Source of the DNA: Polaromonas sp.
GTDB taxonomy: Bacteria; Pseudomonadota; Gammaproteobacteria; Burkholderiales; Burkholderiaceae_C
Direction: 5' to 3'
Assembly (NCBI RefSeq): GCF_030689685.1
Contig: NZ_JAUYEY010000050.1
Span: 1 to 58,499, forward strand
Length of the DNA stretch: 58,499 nt
The notes beneath the pieces were generated by a model that was given only the letters and a program-made list of their open reading frames with translations, made no database searches and was not told the DNA's origin. Positions 51,184 to 58,499 of this stretch are shown here, piece after piece (within the stretch, counting starts at the first letter, position 1; each line of letters opens with the position of its first letter). The position numbers were made by a program, and so were the translations under genes.

Positions 51184-52083
51184 TCAATCGTCCTTCATCG
51201 CCAGGACTTCATCCATGACCTGTGGCAAAAAAGCCAGCTGGACGTGTGCAGCGCCTTGAACCAGTCGATTATTCGCGCCAGGCAAAGTGGCGGTGGCACT
51301 TGGAAACACAATGTTGTCGCAGTTCGAATACCAACAGGTAAACAAGGCGTGGCGATGCGCAGGCATGCCCAGGTCAAGCGCCTGATGCCACTGGCCCGAT
51401 AACTGCATCTGGCGTCCGTTGGCAACTCGGCTGAAACGGGCCAACCAGGTCCCGCGATGCGGTGTTCCCAGCGTCACCACATGGTGAACGCGGTCCTCCG
51501 CCTTCATGCGCTTGAGCCAAGCCCGCGCAGCCAGGCCGCCCATGCTGTGGCACACCAGCAGCGGGGGTCGACCGGAAGCTTCCGTGACCTGCCGGACTGC
51601 GGCTTCGATGAGCGGGACGTAATCGTCGATAGAGGCAAACGGCGGCTCCAGATTGACCGCCACATAGGCGTGACCGCTTCCCTGAAGGCGTCTCAACCAC
51701 GGTGCCCAAAAGCCGCGATTGCAAAAAAATCCATGAATGAACACCACCCCACGGCGCCCGCGGACCACGGACTGTTCTGACAGCTGGTCTGGAAACATGG
51801 CAGAGCGAAAAGGTTGCCGCCAACAAAACACCTGAGGCGCCACCAATGTTTCGCCAAGCCAGGCCTTCGCGAGTTCTGTCCAGGACGGCTGCGGAGCCGG
51901 GTCATCGCGATTGACGAATCGCAAAGCGAGAAATTCAATCGCAAGAAACCCGGAGTAGCCCAAGATCAAGGCGGCGAAACCAGCGAGCGCCAGCACCGTC
52001 GAAATTTCCCAGAAAAATATCAGCCACGCGACTGCTGCAGCCAGCAGCATGCAGATGATCAAGCGCTGAAGACGTGCCAGCAT
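51184..52083 (-). CDS. Lipase/alpha-beta hydrolase, membrane-anchored
   Basis: 299 residues. Two N-terminal membrane helices (residues about 8-30 and 34-52) anchor an alpha/beta-hydrolase. VVFIHGFFCNRGFW is the oxyanion-loop region, CHSMGGLAARAW holds the nucleophile (Gly-x-Ser-x-Gly variant with Cys first), and TLGTPHRGTW is typical of triacylglycerol lipases. A late His is in QGAAHVQLAF. It is 9 bases downstream of the GMC gene. Probably cleaves lipid esters; substrate not known. Confidence 0.85.
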   Translation of the reverse strand: MLARLQRLIICMLLAAAVAWLIFFWEISTVLALAGFAALILGYSGFLAIEFLALRFVNRDDPAPQPSWTELAKAWLGETLVAPQVFCWRQPFRSAMFPDQLSEQSVVRGRRGVVFIHGFFCNRGFWAPWLRRLQGSGHAYVAVNLEPPFASIDDYVPLIEAAVRQVTEASGRPPLLVCHSMGGLAARAWLKRMKAEDRVHHVVTLGTPHRGTWLARFSRVANGRQMQLSGQWHQALDLGMPAHRHALFTCWYSNCDNIVFPSATATLPGANNRLVQGAAHVQLAFLPQVMDEVLAMKDD

Positions 52084-52092
52084 GCGCCCGAC

Positions 52093-53718
52093 TCAAGCCA
52101 GCAGGAACTCTCGCCCGGTCAGCTTTTTGGCCAATCCCTGCGCGAGCCTGTTGACGACGCCGTAAATGGACAACTGGGGATTGGCGCCTATGCTGGTCGG
52201 AAAAACAGAGCCGTCGTGAATCGACAAATTTTCGAGCTGCCAATGCACACCATCAGGCCGGACCACCCCTGACTTTTCCTGGCCAGCCAGGCCACACCCA
52301 CCCATCACATGCGCGCTGACCACCTTGGTCAACAGGGGTTTCATGGGCATGGCGTTGACCGCATCGCGGGCCTGGCTCCAGATGGTGTAGGGGGTGGCCA
52401 TTTCATGCAGCGGCAAGACCTGGCGTGCGCCAGCGGCGAACTGGATTTCCATCATCGACAGCAAAGCGCGGCGCGCACCGTCCATCACAAAATCCGTGAG
52501 CGGATAGGCCAGCACTGCCGACCCATCACCACGCAGCTTGACCTGTCCGCCACGCGATTGCTCATGAAAACCATCGCGCAGCAACGCCAGCAGGGTGTGG
52601 TTGTGCGGGAAAGTCTTGAGCAGGTCGCGCTGGCTTTGACCCATGCCCGGAACAGTCGATGCAAAAATCACCGGATGCAGCGGCGGTGCTTCAAGCTTGT
52701 AGCCCATCGGTCCGTCAATCGCCTGCGTGTCCAGAAAATGATCGGTGTAGATGGTTTGCGGCGCGCCGTTCCAGGCTTCCACTTTCTGCGAAAACACTGC
52801 CGAACTCATCACCACCGGGTGCAGAAAAGTCCGAGCGCCCAGCACACCGTGTGGATCAGGTGCGCCCGAGCGCAAAAGCACCGCCGGCGAGTTGATCGCG
52901 CCGGCTGCCAATACGTAGTGTTTTGCTATTATTTTGGTAGCTACTTGCGCCCGTCCAACGTGGGCTAGAGCCCCATTTTTCTTAACACCTTGGCAGTGCA
53001 AAGCCGTCACCTTGCCATTGGCCAGTTCAAATTTCTCTACCCGCATTTCAGTCAGTAGCTGAGCCCCCAGGTCCAGAGCCGCCGGAATCGTGGTCACCAG
53101 CATCGATTGCTTGGCATTGGTCGGGCAACCGAGTCCGCAGGATCCCAGATTCCAGCAACCTTTGACATTGCGCGAAATCGCCGCCGCCTGGATATTGAGC
53201 TTGGCCGCGCCGCGCCGCAGCAGGTCATTGTTTTCGTTCGGTGGCGTCAGCCAGGGTAGGATGTTCAGCCGTTTTTCGGCTTGGGCAAAAAAGGGCGCAA
53301 GGGCATCCACGTGGTAATCCGGCAGGTCAAAATGATCCTGCCAGAATTTGAGCGTAAGCGCCGGGGTCCGAAAGGAACTGGTCCAGTTAACTGTGGTGGA
53401 GCCGCCCACACAGCGCCCCTGCAGGATGTTGATCGCCTTGTCTTCGGTTTTACGCGCCGCACTTTCTTGATAGAGCTGCGGGTAAGCCTCGGATTCCTTC
53501 TGATTGAAATCGCTGCTGCTTTTGAGGGGGCCCTCCTCGATCATCACCACATGCAGGCCAGCCCTGGCCAACAGTTCGGCGGTAATGCCAGCGCCAGCGC
53601 CAGAGCCGACGATGGCAACATCGCAGACAATTTTTTCGGGTGCCGGACCCAAGGCACCTCCGAAGACTTTCCAGCCGCGCTGGAGACCGTCGCGGATCGG
53701 GTCTTGCAATTGACTCAT
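52093..53718 (-). CDS. GMC family FAD oxidoreductase
   Basis: 541 residues. The FAD loop is VAIVGSGAGAGITAELLA, GGSTTVNW is the GMC signature region and VLAAGAINSPAVLLRSG signature 2. The active-site His is in SAHVMGGCGLA and the Asn in SIGANPQLSIYG. A cysteine cluster GCWNLGSCGLGCPTNAK marks the long-chain-alcohol or sterol-oxidising subgroup. Residues around NGALAHVGRAQVATKIIA derive from a dispersed repeat lying in frame. No signal peptide of its own; the next gene upstream has a Tat signal and may carry it out. Confidence 0.88.
   Translation of the reverse strand: MSQLQDPIRDGLQRGWKVFGGALGPAPEKIVCDVAIVGSGAGAGITAELLARAGLHVVMIEEGPLKSSSDFNQKESEAYPQLYQESAARKTEDKAINILQGRCVGGSTTVNWTSSFRTPALTLKFWQDHFDLPDYHVDALAPFFAQAEKRLNILPWLTPPNENNDLLRRGAAKLNIQAAAISRNVKGCWNLGSCGLGCPTNAKQSMLVTTIPAALDLGAQLLTEMRVEKFELANGKVTALHCQGVKKNGALAHVGRAQVATKIIAKHYVLAAGAINSPAVLLRSGAPDPHGVLGARTFLHPVVMSSAVFSQKVEAWNGAPQTIYTDHFLDTQAIDGPMGYKLEAPPLHPVIFASTVPGMGQSQRDLLKTFPHNHTLLALLRDGFHEQSRGGQVKLRGDGSAVLAYPLTDFVMDGARRALLSMMEIQFAAGARQVLPLHEMATPYTIWSQARDAVNAMPMKPLLTKVVSAHVMGGCGLAGQEKSGVVRPDGVHWQLENLSIHDGSVFPTSIGANPQLSIYGVVNRLAQGLAKKLTGREFLLA
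52923..52980 (-). repeat. Dispersed short repeat, copy 7, inside the GMC gene
   Basis: TGCTATTATTTTGGTAGCTACTTGCGCCCG, then GTGGGCTAGAGCCCC, written here in parts. It carries the family core AGCTACTTGCGCCC...GGGCTAGAGCC. The whole copy stays open in the GMC frame and encodes about 18 residues just before the conserved VLAAGA segment. Confidence 0.75.
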
Positions 53719-53734
53719 ACGGTCTTCACTATTT

Positions 53735-54241
53735 TTAAAGTTTCGGCGGGCCGGGATAGCCAAGCAGTGGCCAAGTTGATGCATCCGTAAAGTAGGCTGC
53801 GGCTGTGATGTCATGCAGCGCCGCATACGCCTGCTGCCGCAACGCCAATGCTGAAAGCCGCATGCCCTGCAGCGCAAGTTGAATATCCGCATCGGAAGCC
53901 ACTGGCCACGCCTGACTCAAACCGGCCATCAGGTGCCGCCCGGGCGCGCTCGCCAGCAAAGACAACAACTGCGACAGCTCGTCCTGCGCATGGGTTGGCA
54001 ATGCCAGGGTCAGTTCGTCGATCCGCCCAAGCAGACCATCGAGTGCGACCTGCCTGGCAGCATCATCGGTTGGCAGGCTTCCCTGCAGCACCGCGCGGCC
54101 CACCGCCCGAAAGACCTCACGGCCGGCCTCACCCAACTTGCCATTCTGCAGTCCGGCTTGCATCAGCGCAGCAACGCCTCCGCCCAGGGCGAGCACCGCC
54201 GCCGAGGCGACGCCCAGCTTGACCAAGGTCCTTCTTTGCAT
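53735..54241 (-). CDS. Tat-signal small subunit-like protein paired with the GMC oxidoreductase
   Basis: 168 residues. The start MQRRTLVKLGVASAAVLALGG is a twin-arginine signal. The rest is a mostly helical domain (LPTHAQDELSQLLSLLASAPGRHLMAGLSQ) without catalytic motifs, ending in WPLLGYPGPPKL. Location and the Tat signal fit a gluconate-2-dehydrogenase subunit 3-like escort that carries the GMC protein to the periplasm. It ends 16 bases before the GMC start. Role inferred from position. Confidence 0.7.
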   Translation of the reverse strand: MQRRTLVKLGVASAAVLALGGGVAALMQAGLQNGKLGEAGREVFRAVGRAVLQGSLPTDDAARQVALDGLLGRIDELTLALPTHAQDELSQLLSLLASAPGRHLMAGLSQAWPVASDADIQLALQGMRLSALALRQQAYAALHDITAAAYFTDASTWPLLGYPGPPKL

Positions 54242-54309
54242 CGGTCAAGTTTCGCACGCGCTCCCTGCATTTCTATAGAGCGCAGCACCTAGATAAACTC
54301 CGTGTTTAT

Positions 54310-55044
54310 ATGGAGCCTGCCGCATCCCGCATTCGTGAAGCCATGCAGGCTGTTTCGCAGCTACGATTGGGCCGGGCGGGCCAGCCCCTGCTCGAACAGG
54401 CCCGCCTGGAGATCAGGCGTTTTCAGGCGCAGCGTTTCAAGGCGACATATGCGGACCTTCTGCACAACCTCCGTTACTGCGGGGCCGCCGGATTTTTTCT
54501 GCATGAGCTGTATGGCGAGCAGGACTATGCACAGCGCGATCAGCAGTTCGCCCGCATTGCCAGCACCATTGCCCGCCTCTTTCCACAAGCGGTTGTCGAA
54601 ACGGCGGCCGCACTGGCTGAAGTGCATGCGCTGACAGAACAGCTCGACGACATGATGGCCCGGCAATGGTTGGCGGCTCCCACACGCAGTGCGCATGTCC
54701 GGTATATCCAATGCTGGCGCGTTGTCGCAGACCGACCGGCAAGGCTCCGCCAGTTGGAAGTTGTTCTGCACCTGGGGCGCGAGCTGGATCGCCTGACACG
54801 CATGCGTGGCCTGCGCGGCCTGCTGAAAATGATGCGGAGACCCGCAGCTGCGGCCGGTCTGAGTTCACTGCAGGATTTTCTTGAGGCAGGTTTCGACGCT
54901 TTCGCGGACATGAAAGGGGCTTCGGAGTTTTTGACGCTGATCGAAAAGCGCGAATCAGACTGGATTGCAACCTTGTTTGACGAGGACGCTGTCGCCTGCG
55001 AGACGAAATTGCTTGAACTTCTTGCAAGCGGGGACGCGCATTAG
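54310..55044 (+). CDS. FFLEELY-type protein of unknown function
   Basis: 244 residues, all helical in appearance. The GFFLHELYG motif near residue 60 matches the 'FFLEELY motif' family of proteobacteria. It also has DQQFARIASTIARLFPQAVVETAAALAEVHALTEQLD and LEVVLHLGRELDRL. The function is unknown; it precedes fadD (59-bp gap) and is divergent from the Tat-GMC genes, so a lipid link is possible. Confidence 0.75.
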   Translation: MEPAASRIREAMQAVSQLRLGRAGQPLLEQARLEIRRFQAQRFKATYADLLHNLRYCGAAGFFLHELYGEQDYAQRDQQFARIASTIARLFPQAVVETAAALAEVHALTEQLDDMMARQWLAAPTRSAHVRYIQCWRVVADRPARLRQLEVVLHLGRELDRLTRMRGLRGLLKMMRRPAAAAGLSSLQDFLEAGFDAFADMKGASEFLTLIEKRESDWIATLFDEDAVACETKLLELLASGDAH

Positions 55045-55103
55045 GGACAAGCCCCATACGCTTGCACTTGCGGTGCTTTCACAATGGGACAAAAGGAGTT
55101 TTC

Positions 55104-56789
55104 ATGGACAAGTTTTGGCTCAAGAGTTATCCCGAGGGTGTTCCGCACAGCGTTGACCCGGAGCAGTTTCGCTCGCTGAACCAGTTGCTGGAGGACTCCT
55201 TCAGGAAGAACGCATCGCGGCCGTTTTCAGTCTGCATGGATCGCTGGATGTCGTATGGGGAACTCGATGAGTTGTCCTGCGCGATGGGGGTGTGGCTGCA
55301 AGCCCAGGGACTGGAGCCCGGCGCCCGGGTGGCCATCATGCTGCCCAACATTCCGCAGTTTGCCGTGACCATGGCCGGCATCCTGCGCGCCGGCTACACC
55401 TGCGTCAACGTGAATCCGCTGTACACCGCCCGCGAGCTGGAACACCAGCTCAAGGACTCAGGCACGACCACCATCGTCGTTCTAGAAAATTTCGCCACAA
55501 CCCTTGAAGAGATCATCGACCGGACTTTGATCAAGCATGTGGTGGTCGCGTCAATGGGTGATTTGCTGGGCTTCTGGTACGGGCAGTGGATCACTTTTGC
55601 GGTACGGCATCTGGCCAAGATGGTGCCTGCCTACAAGTTGCCGCTGGCGAACGGGCGCACCGTCACGCCCTTCAAGCGCGTGATGGTGGAGGGGATGGGC
55701 AAAGCGCTCAAGCCGTCTCAGACCAATCTGGATTCGATAGCTTTTTTGCAATACACCGGCGGGACCACCGGTTTGTCCAAGGGCGCGGTGCTGACCCACC
55801 GAAATATTGTCGCCGCCGTTCTGCAGGCAGAAGCCTGGTTCACGCCAGCCTTGCGCCGTATTGGCGATGTCAGCAAGACCAACGGCATTGCCGCTTTACC
55901 GCTGTATCACATCTTCGCGCTGACGCTGTGCCTGTTGGCGATCCGCTGGGGCTCCCACCTCACTCTGATCCCGAATCCGCGCGACTTCGGCCAGTTCATC
56001 GAAGTTCTGAAAAAACGACCCTTCCATATGCTGCCGGCTGTGAACACCCTCTTCAATGCCCTGCTGCAGCACCCCCAGATCAAGTCGGTGGATTTTTCCA
56101 GCCTCTGCGTCTCACAGGCAGGCGGGATGGCGGCCTCCGAGGGCACTGCCAAACGTTGGCTGGAGGTCACAGGAAGCCCGATGATCGAAGGCTGGGGGAT
56201 GAGTGAGACCTGCGCGATCGGCACCAACAACCCCGTACTCAATCGGGAGTTCACAGGTACGATTGGATTGCCTTTGCCGGGAATAGATATCGCGATCAAG
56301 GACGATGATGGGCATTCACTACCCTTCGGCGAATCCGGGGAGATCTGTATCCGGGGGCCACAGGTCATGACGGGATACTATCAACAACCCGCAGAAAACG
56401 AAAAGGCATTCACGCCCGACGGCTTCATGCGAACCGGCGACATCGGAATCATGGACGATAAGGGATATACAAAAATCGTCGATCGGAAGAAGGACATGAT
56501 CATTGTTTCCGGCTTCAACGTATTTCCCAATGAGCTAGAGAATGTCATTTCATTGTGTCCAGGCGTTCTGGAATGTGCAGCCATTGGCATCGCTGATGAC
56601 AAGCAGGGTGAGGCGATCAAGGTTTTTGTCGTGAAGAACGATCCAACACTCACCGAGGAGGCTGTGGGCGAATACTGCAGGCAAAATTTGACTGGTTACA
56701 AACGCCCGAAATACATCGAATTTCGTGATGATTTGCCTAAAACGAATGTGGGCAAGATCCTCAGGCGTGAATTGCGCGCCACGGCTTGA
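55104..56789 (+). CDS. fadD: Long-chain-fatty-acid--CoA ligase
   Basis: 561 residues. The AMP-binding P-loop is YTGGTTGLSKGAVLTH. GWGMSETCAIG and the YTKIVDRKKDMIIVSGFNVFPNELE linker/A8 motif follow, and TNVGKILRREL has the A10 Lys. It activates long-chain fatty acids to acyl-CoA. The start at 55104 has AAAGGAG upstream. It overlaps the next gene's start (TGATG), so the MBL hydrolase is coupled to it. Confidence 0.93.
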   Translation: MDKFWLKSYPEGVPHSVDPEQFRSLNQLLEDSFRKNASRPFSVCMDRWMSYGELDELSCAMGVWLQAQGLEPGARVAIMLPNIPQFAVTMAGILRAGYTCVNVNPLYTARELEHQLKDSGTTTIVVLENFATTLEEIIDRTLIKHVVVASMGDLLGFWYGQWITFAVRHLAKMVPAYKLPLANGRTVTPFKRVMVEGMGKALKPSQTNLDSIAFLQYTGGTTGLSKGAVLTHRNIVAAVLQAEAWFTPALRRIGDVSKTNGIAALPLYHIFALTLCLLAIRWGSHLTLIPNPRDFGQFIEVLKKRPFHMLPAVNTLFNALLQHPQIKSVDFSSLCVSQAGGMAASEGTAKRWLEVTGSPMIEGWGMSETCAIGTNNPVLNREFTGTIGLPLPGIDIAIKDDDGHSLPFGESGEICIRGPQVMTGYYQQPAENEKAFTPDGFMRTGDIGIMDDKGYTKIVDRKKDMIIVSGFNVFPNELENVISLCPGVLECAAIGIADDKQGEAIKVFVVKNDPTLTEEAVGEYCRQNLTGYKRPKYIEFRDDLPKTNVGKILRRELRATA

Positions 56790-57730
56790 TGGATCGACAA
56801 GCTACAGCCATGACGGGCGAGCGTCTGCCGGCAGGTTTGCTCGTTTTTGAACGTGGATGGCTGTCGTCCAACAATATTCTCTTCCGGGGAACGGATTTCA
56901 ACGCCATCGTTGACAGCGGGTATGCGACGCATGCCGAACAGACCCTGAATCTTGTGGAGGTCGCATTGCAAGGGCGTACTCTCGACATTCTTCTCAATAC
57001 CCATTTGCACAGCGATCACTGCGGGGGTAATTCGGCACTTCAGACCATTTACCCGGAGTTGCAAACGCTGATTCCGCCTGGGCAAGCGCATCTTGTTTCG
57101 AACTGGAACCCGATCGCGTTGACATATGTCCCTACAGGACAGTTGTGCCCCCAGTTTCAGTTCACCGACTTGCTGAAAACAGGTGGCGAAATCGAGCTAG
57201 CTGACAAACTCTGGCAGATTCATGCGGCCCCAGGCCATGATCCTCATTCGGTAATTCTTTTTGAACCACAGTCTCGGATCTTGATTTCGGCCGATGCTTT
57301 GTGGGAACGTGGCTTCGGCGTGGTCTTTCCCGAGCTTGAGGGGGGGAGTGCTTTTGACGAAGTGGCGGCCACACTCGATCTGATCGAGCGCTTGGCTCCG
57401 CACACTGTCATACCCGGCCATGGCCCAGTATTTGGTTACCGTCCTCAAGTACTGGCATCTGCGCGTCAACGCTTGAATGCTTTTGCCAGCAATCCAGGTC
57501 GGCATGCACATCATGCGGCCAAGGTACTGCTTAAATTCAAGTTGCTTGAACAACAGCAACTTCTTTTCGTGGATTTTCTCGAGTGGGCGAGGCGTACCAG
57601 CTACTTCCAACAAATACGCGAGGCATTTTTCGCGTCCACTGTATTTGAAGATTGGGTGGAGCAGCTGACCGTCGAACTGGAGCGTTCTGCCGTGGTGCGC
57701 AGGGATGGGGATTTGATTTTCAACGCATGA
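56789..57730 (+). CDS. Metallo-beta-lactamase fold hydrolase
   Basis: 313 residues. The zinc motif is THLHSDHCGGN, other ligands in AAPGHDPHS and ISADALWERG, and IPGHGPVFG in the last part of the fold. The ATG at 56789 overlaps the fadD stop. Probably a thioesterase- or lactonase-like hydrolase linked to acyl-CoA metabolism by its coupling to fadD. The codon usage is less GC-rich toward its 3' end than upstream genes. Confidence 0.87.
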   Translation: MDRQATAMTGERLPAGLLVFERGWLSSNNILFRGTDFNAIVDSGYATHAEQTLNLVEVALQGRTLDILLNTHLHSDHCGGNSALQTIYPELQTLIPPGQAHLVSNWNPIALTYVPTGQLCPQFQFTDLLKTGGEIELADKLWQIHAAPGHDPHSVILFEPQSRILISADALWERGFGVVFPELEGGSAFDEVAATLDLIERLAPHTVIPGHGPVFGYRPQVLASARQRLNAFASNPGRHAHHAAKVLLKFKLLEQQQLLFVDFLEWARRTSYFQQIREAFFASTVFEDWVEQLTVELERSAVVRRDGDLIFNA

Positions 57731-57782
57731 TCAGGAAATGACATGAGCGCCGGATGACGTGTATTTTCTTTCGCCCAAAAGA

Positions 57783-57815
57783 AAACGCCCAGTCGACTGA
57801 ATCAACTGGGCGTTT
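57783..57815. terminator. Terminator of the rRNA operon (and possibly of the fadD operon)
   Basis: Stem AAACGCCCAGT (57783-57793) with ACTGGGCGTTT (57805-57815) around an 11-base loop. On the minus strand it is followed by TTTTCTTTT, which fits an intrinsic terminator just beyond the 5S gene. Its symmetry could also end transcription from the plus strand. Confidence 0.8.
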
Positions 57816-57827
57816 CTTGCTGTAAGA

Positions 57828-57941
57828 GCCTGACGATGTCCTACTTTCACACGGGAATCCGCACTATCATCGGCGCTAAGTCGTTTCACTGTCCTGTTCG
57901 GGATGGGAAGGAGTGGTACCAACTTGCTATGGTCATCAGGC
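57828..57941 (-). rRNA. rrf: 5S ribosomal RNA
   Basis: The complement reads GCCTGATGACCATAGCAAG, then ACTCCTTCCCATCCCGAACAG and AGCGCCGATGATAGTG, the conserved 5S structure, with terminal stem GCCTGA/TCAGGC. It is about 114 nt, downstream of 23S in the usual rrn order. Confidence 0.95.
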
Positions 57942-58087
57942 ATAACTTTTTGACAACTTGTTCATCGAACAAGCCATCGAATTCATAGAGCAAATCAGCT
58001 TTTATTTAATGTCTTGCACTCTTGCGAGAGCAGTATTTTGAATGCGTCACTTGGGCATAACAACCTTGAATCTAATCAAAGTTATAG
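57942..58087 (-). other. 23S-5S internal transcribed spacer
   Basis: About 146 bases with no tRNA gene and no other recognisable feature. Both boundaries are approximate. Confidence 0.7.

Positions 58088-58499
<412 letters not shown>

Overview
The window looks like chromosomal DNA of a Burkholderiales bacterium, most likely a Comamonadaceae relative of Polaromonas or Rhodoferax. The support is the high GC content, Comamonadaceae-like copies of glyQ/glyS, hpd, phhA, aceK and lnt, betaproteobacterial-type leucine catabolism genes under a MerR/LiuR-type palindrome, and a dispersed short repeat with the core AGCTGCTTGCGCCC. The window begins inside a copy of a palindromic repeat and ends inside a 23S rRNA gene, which suggests a contig bounded by repeats.

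Layout. 1-710: repeat copy, a remnant of a HAD phosphatase gene and non-coding DNA. 711-7258: a DoxX/GST pair with a divergent LysR regulator, a HAD phosphatase, YchJ, a rhodanese, a quinone reductase-like flavoprotein, a MerR regulator fused to a rhodanese head, and an AAA/DUF4143 ATPase behind a striking palindromic operator. 7419-15604: one long minus-strand fatty/branched-chain acyl-CoA block (thioesterase, isovaleryl-CoA dehydrogenase, carbonic anhydrase, AceK, membrane protein, thiolase, SDR, acyl-CoA dehydrogenase) plus a LiuR-like MerR regulator. Two perfect palindromes flank the regulator gene. 15711-24411: an MBL hydrolase, then a four-gene phosphorelay cluster (a degenerate histidine kinase, an HTH-receiver protein, a 1563-residue multi-PAS kinase and a single-domain receiver).

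24586-34541: YgjP-type metallopeptidase, PlsC, GmhB, an FkbM methyltransferase, a nucleotidyltransferase-type two-gene module, glyQ and glyS with a vapBC toxin-antitoxin pair wedged between them, and lnt ending inside a 173-bp palindromic element. 34554-39347: CorC, a sulfatase with a Bug-type binding protein and divergent MarR regulator, and a GNAT enzyme. 39751-42460: Lrp regulator divergent from hpd-phhA (Phe/Tyr catabolism). 42662-43863: an unrecognised Lys/Ala-tailed protein overlapping a methyltransferase.

43853-54241 (minus strand): a zinc-ribbon/class III cyclase/AAA/TPR protein, a protealysin-like M4 peptidase, a CRP-family regulator, a LuxR regulator, a decayed hybrid-kinase pseudogene, a lipase-like hydrolase, and a GMC oxidoreductase with a Tat-signal partner. 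54310-57730 (plus strand): FFLEELY-type protein, FadD and an MBL hydrolase. 57828-58499: 5S rRNA and the 3' part of 23S rRNA, minus strand.

The most unusual signals are repeats that became part of genes. Dispersed repeats lie in frame inside the GMC oxidoreductase and the YgjP-type peptidase, and supply the stop codons of the thiolase and lnt. Others are the rhodanese-MerR chimera, the kinase without a phospho-acceptor His, and the putative LiuR regulon linking leucine degradation to a carbonic anhydrase and AceK.
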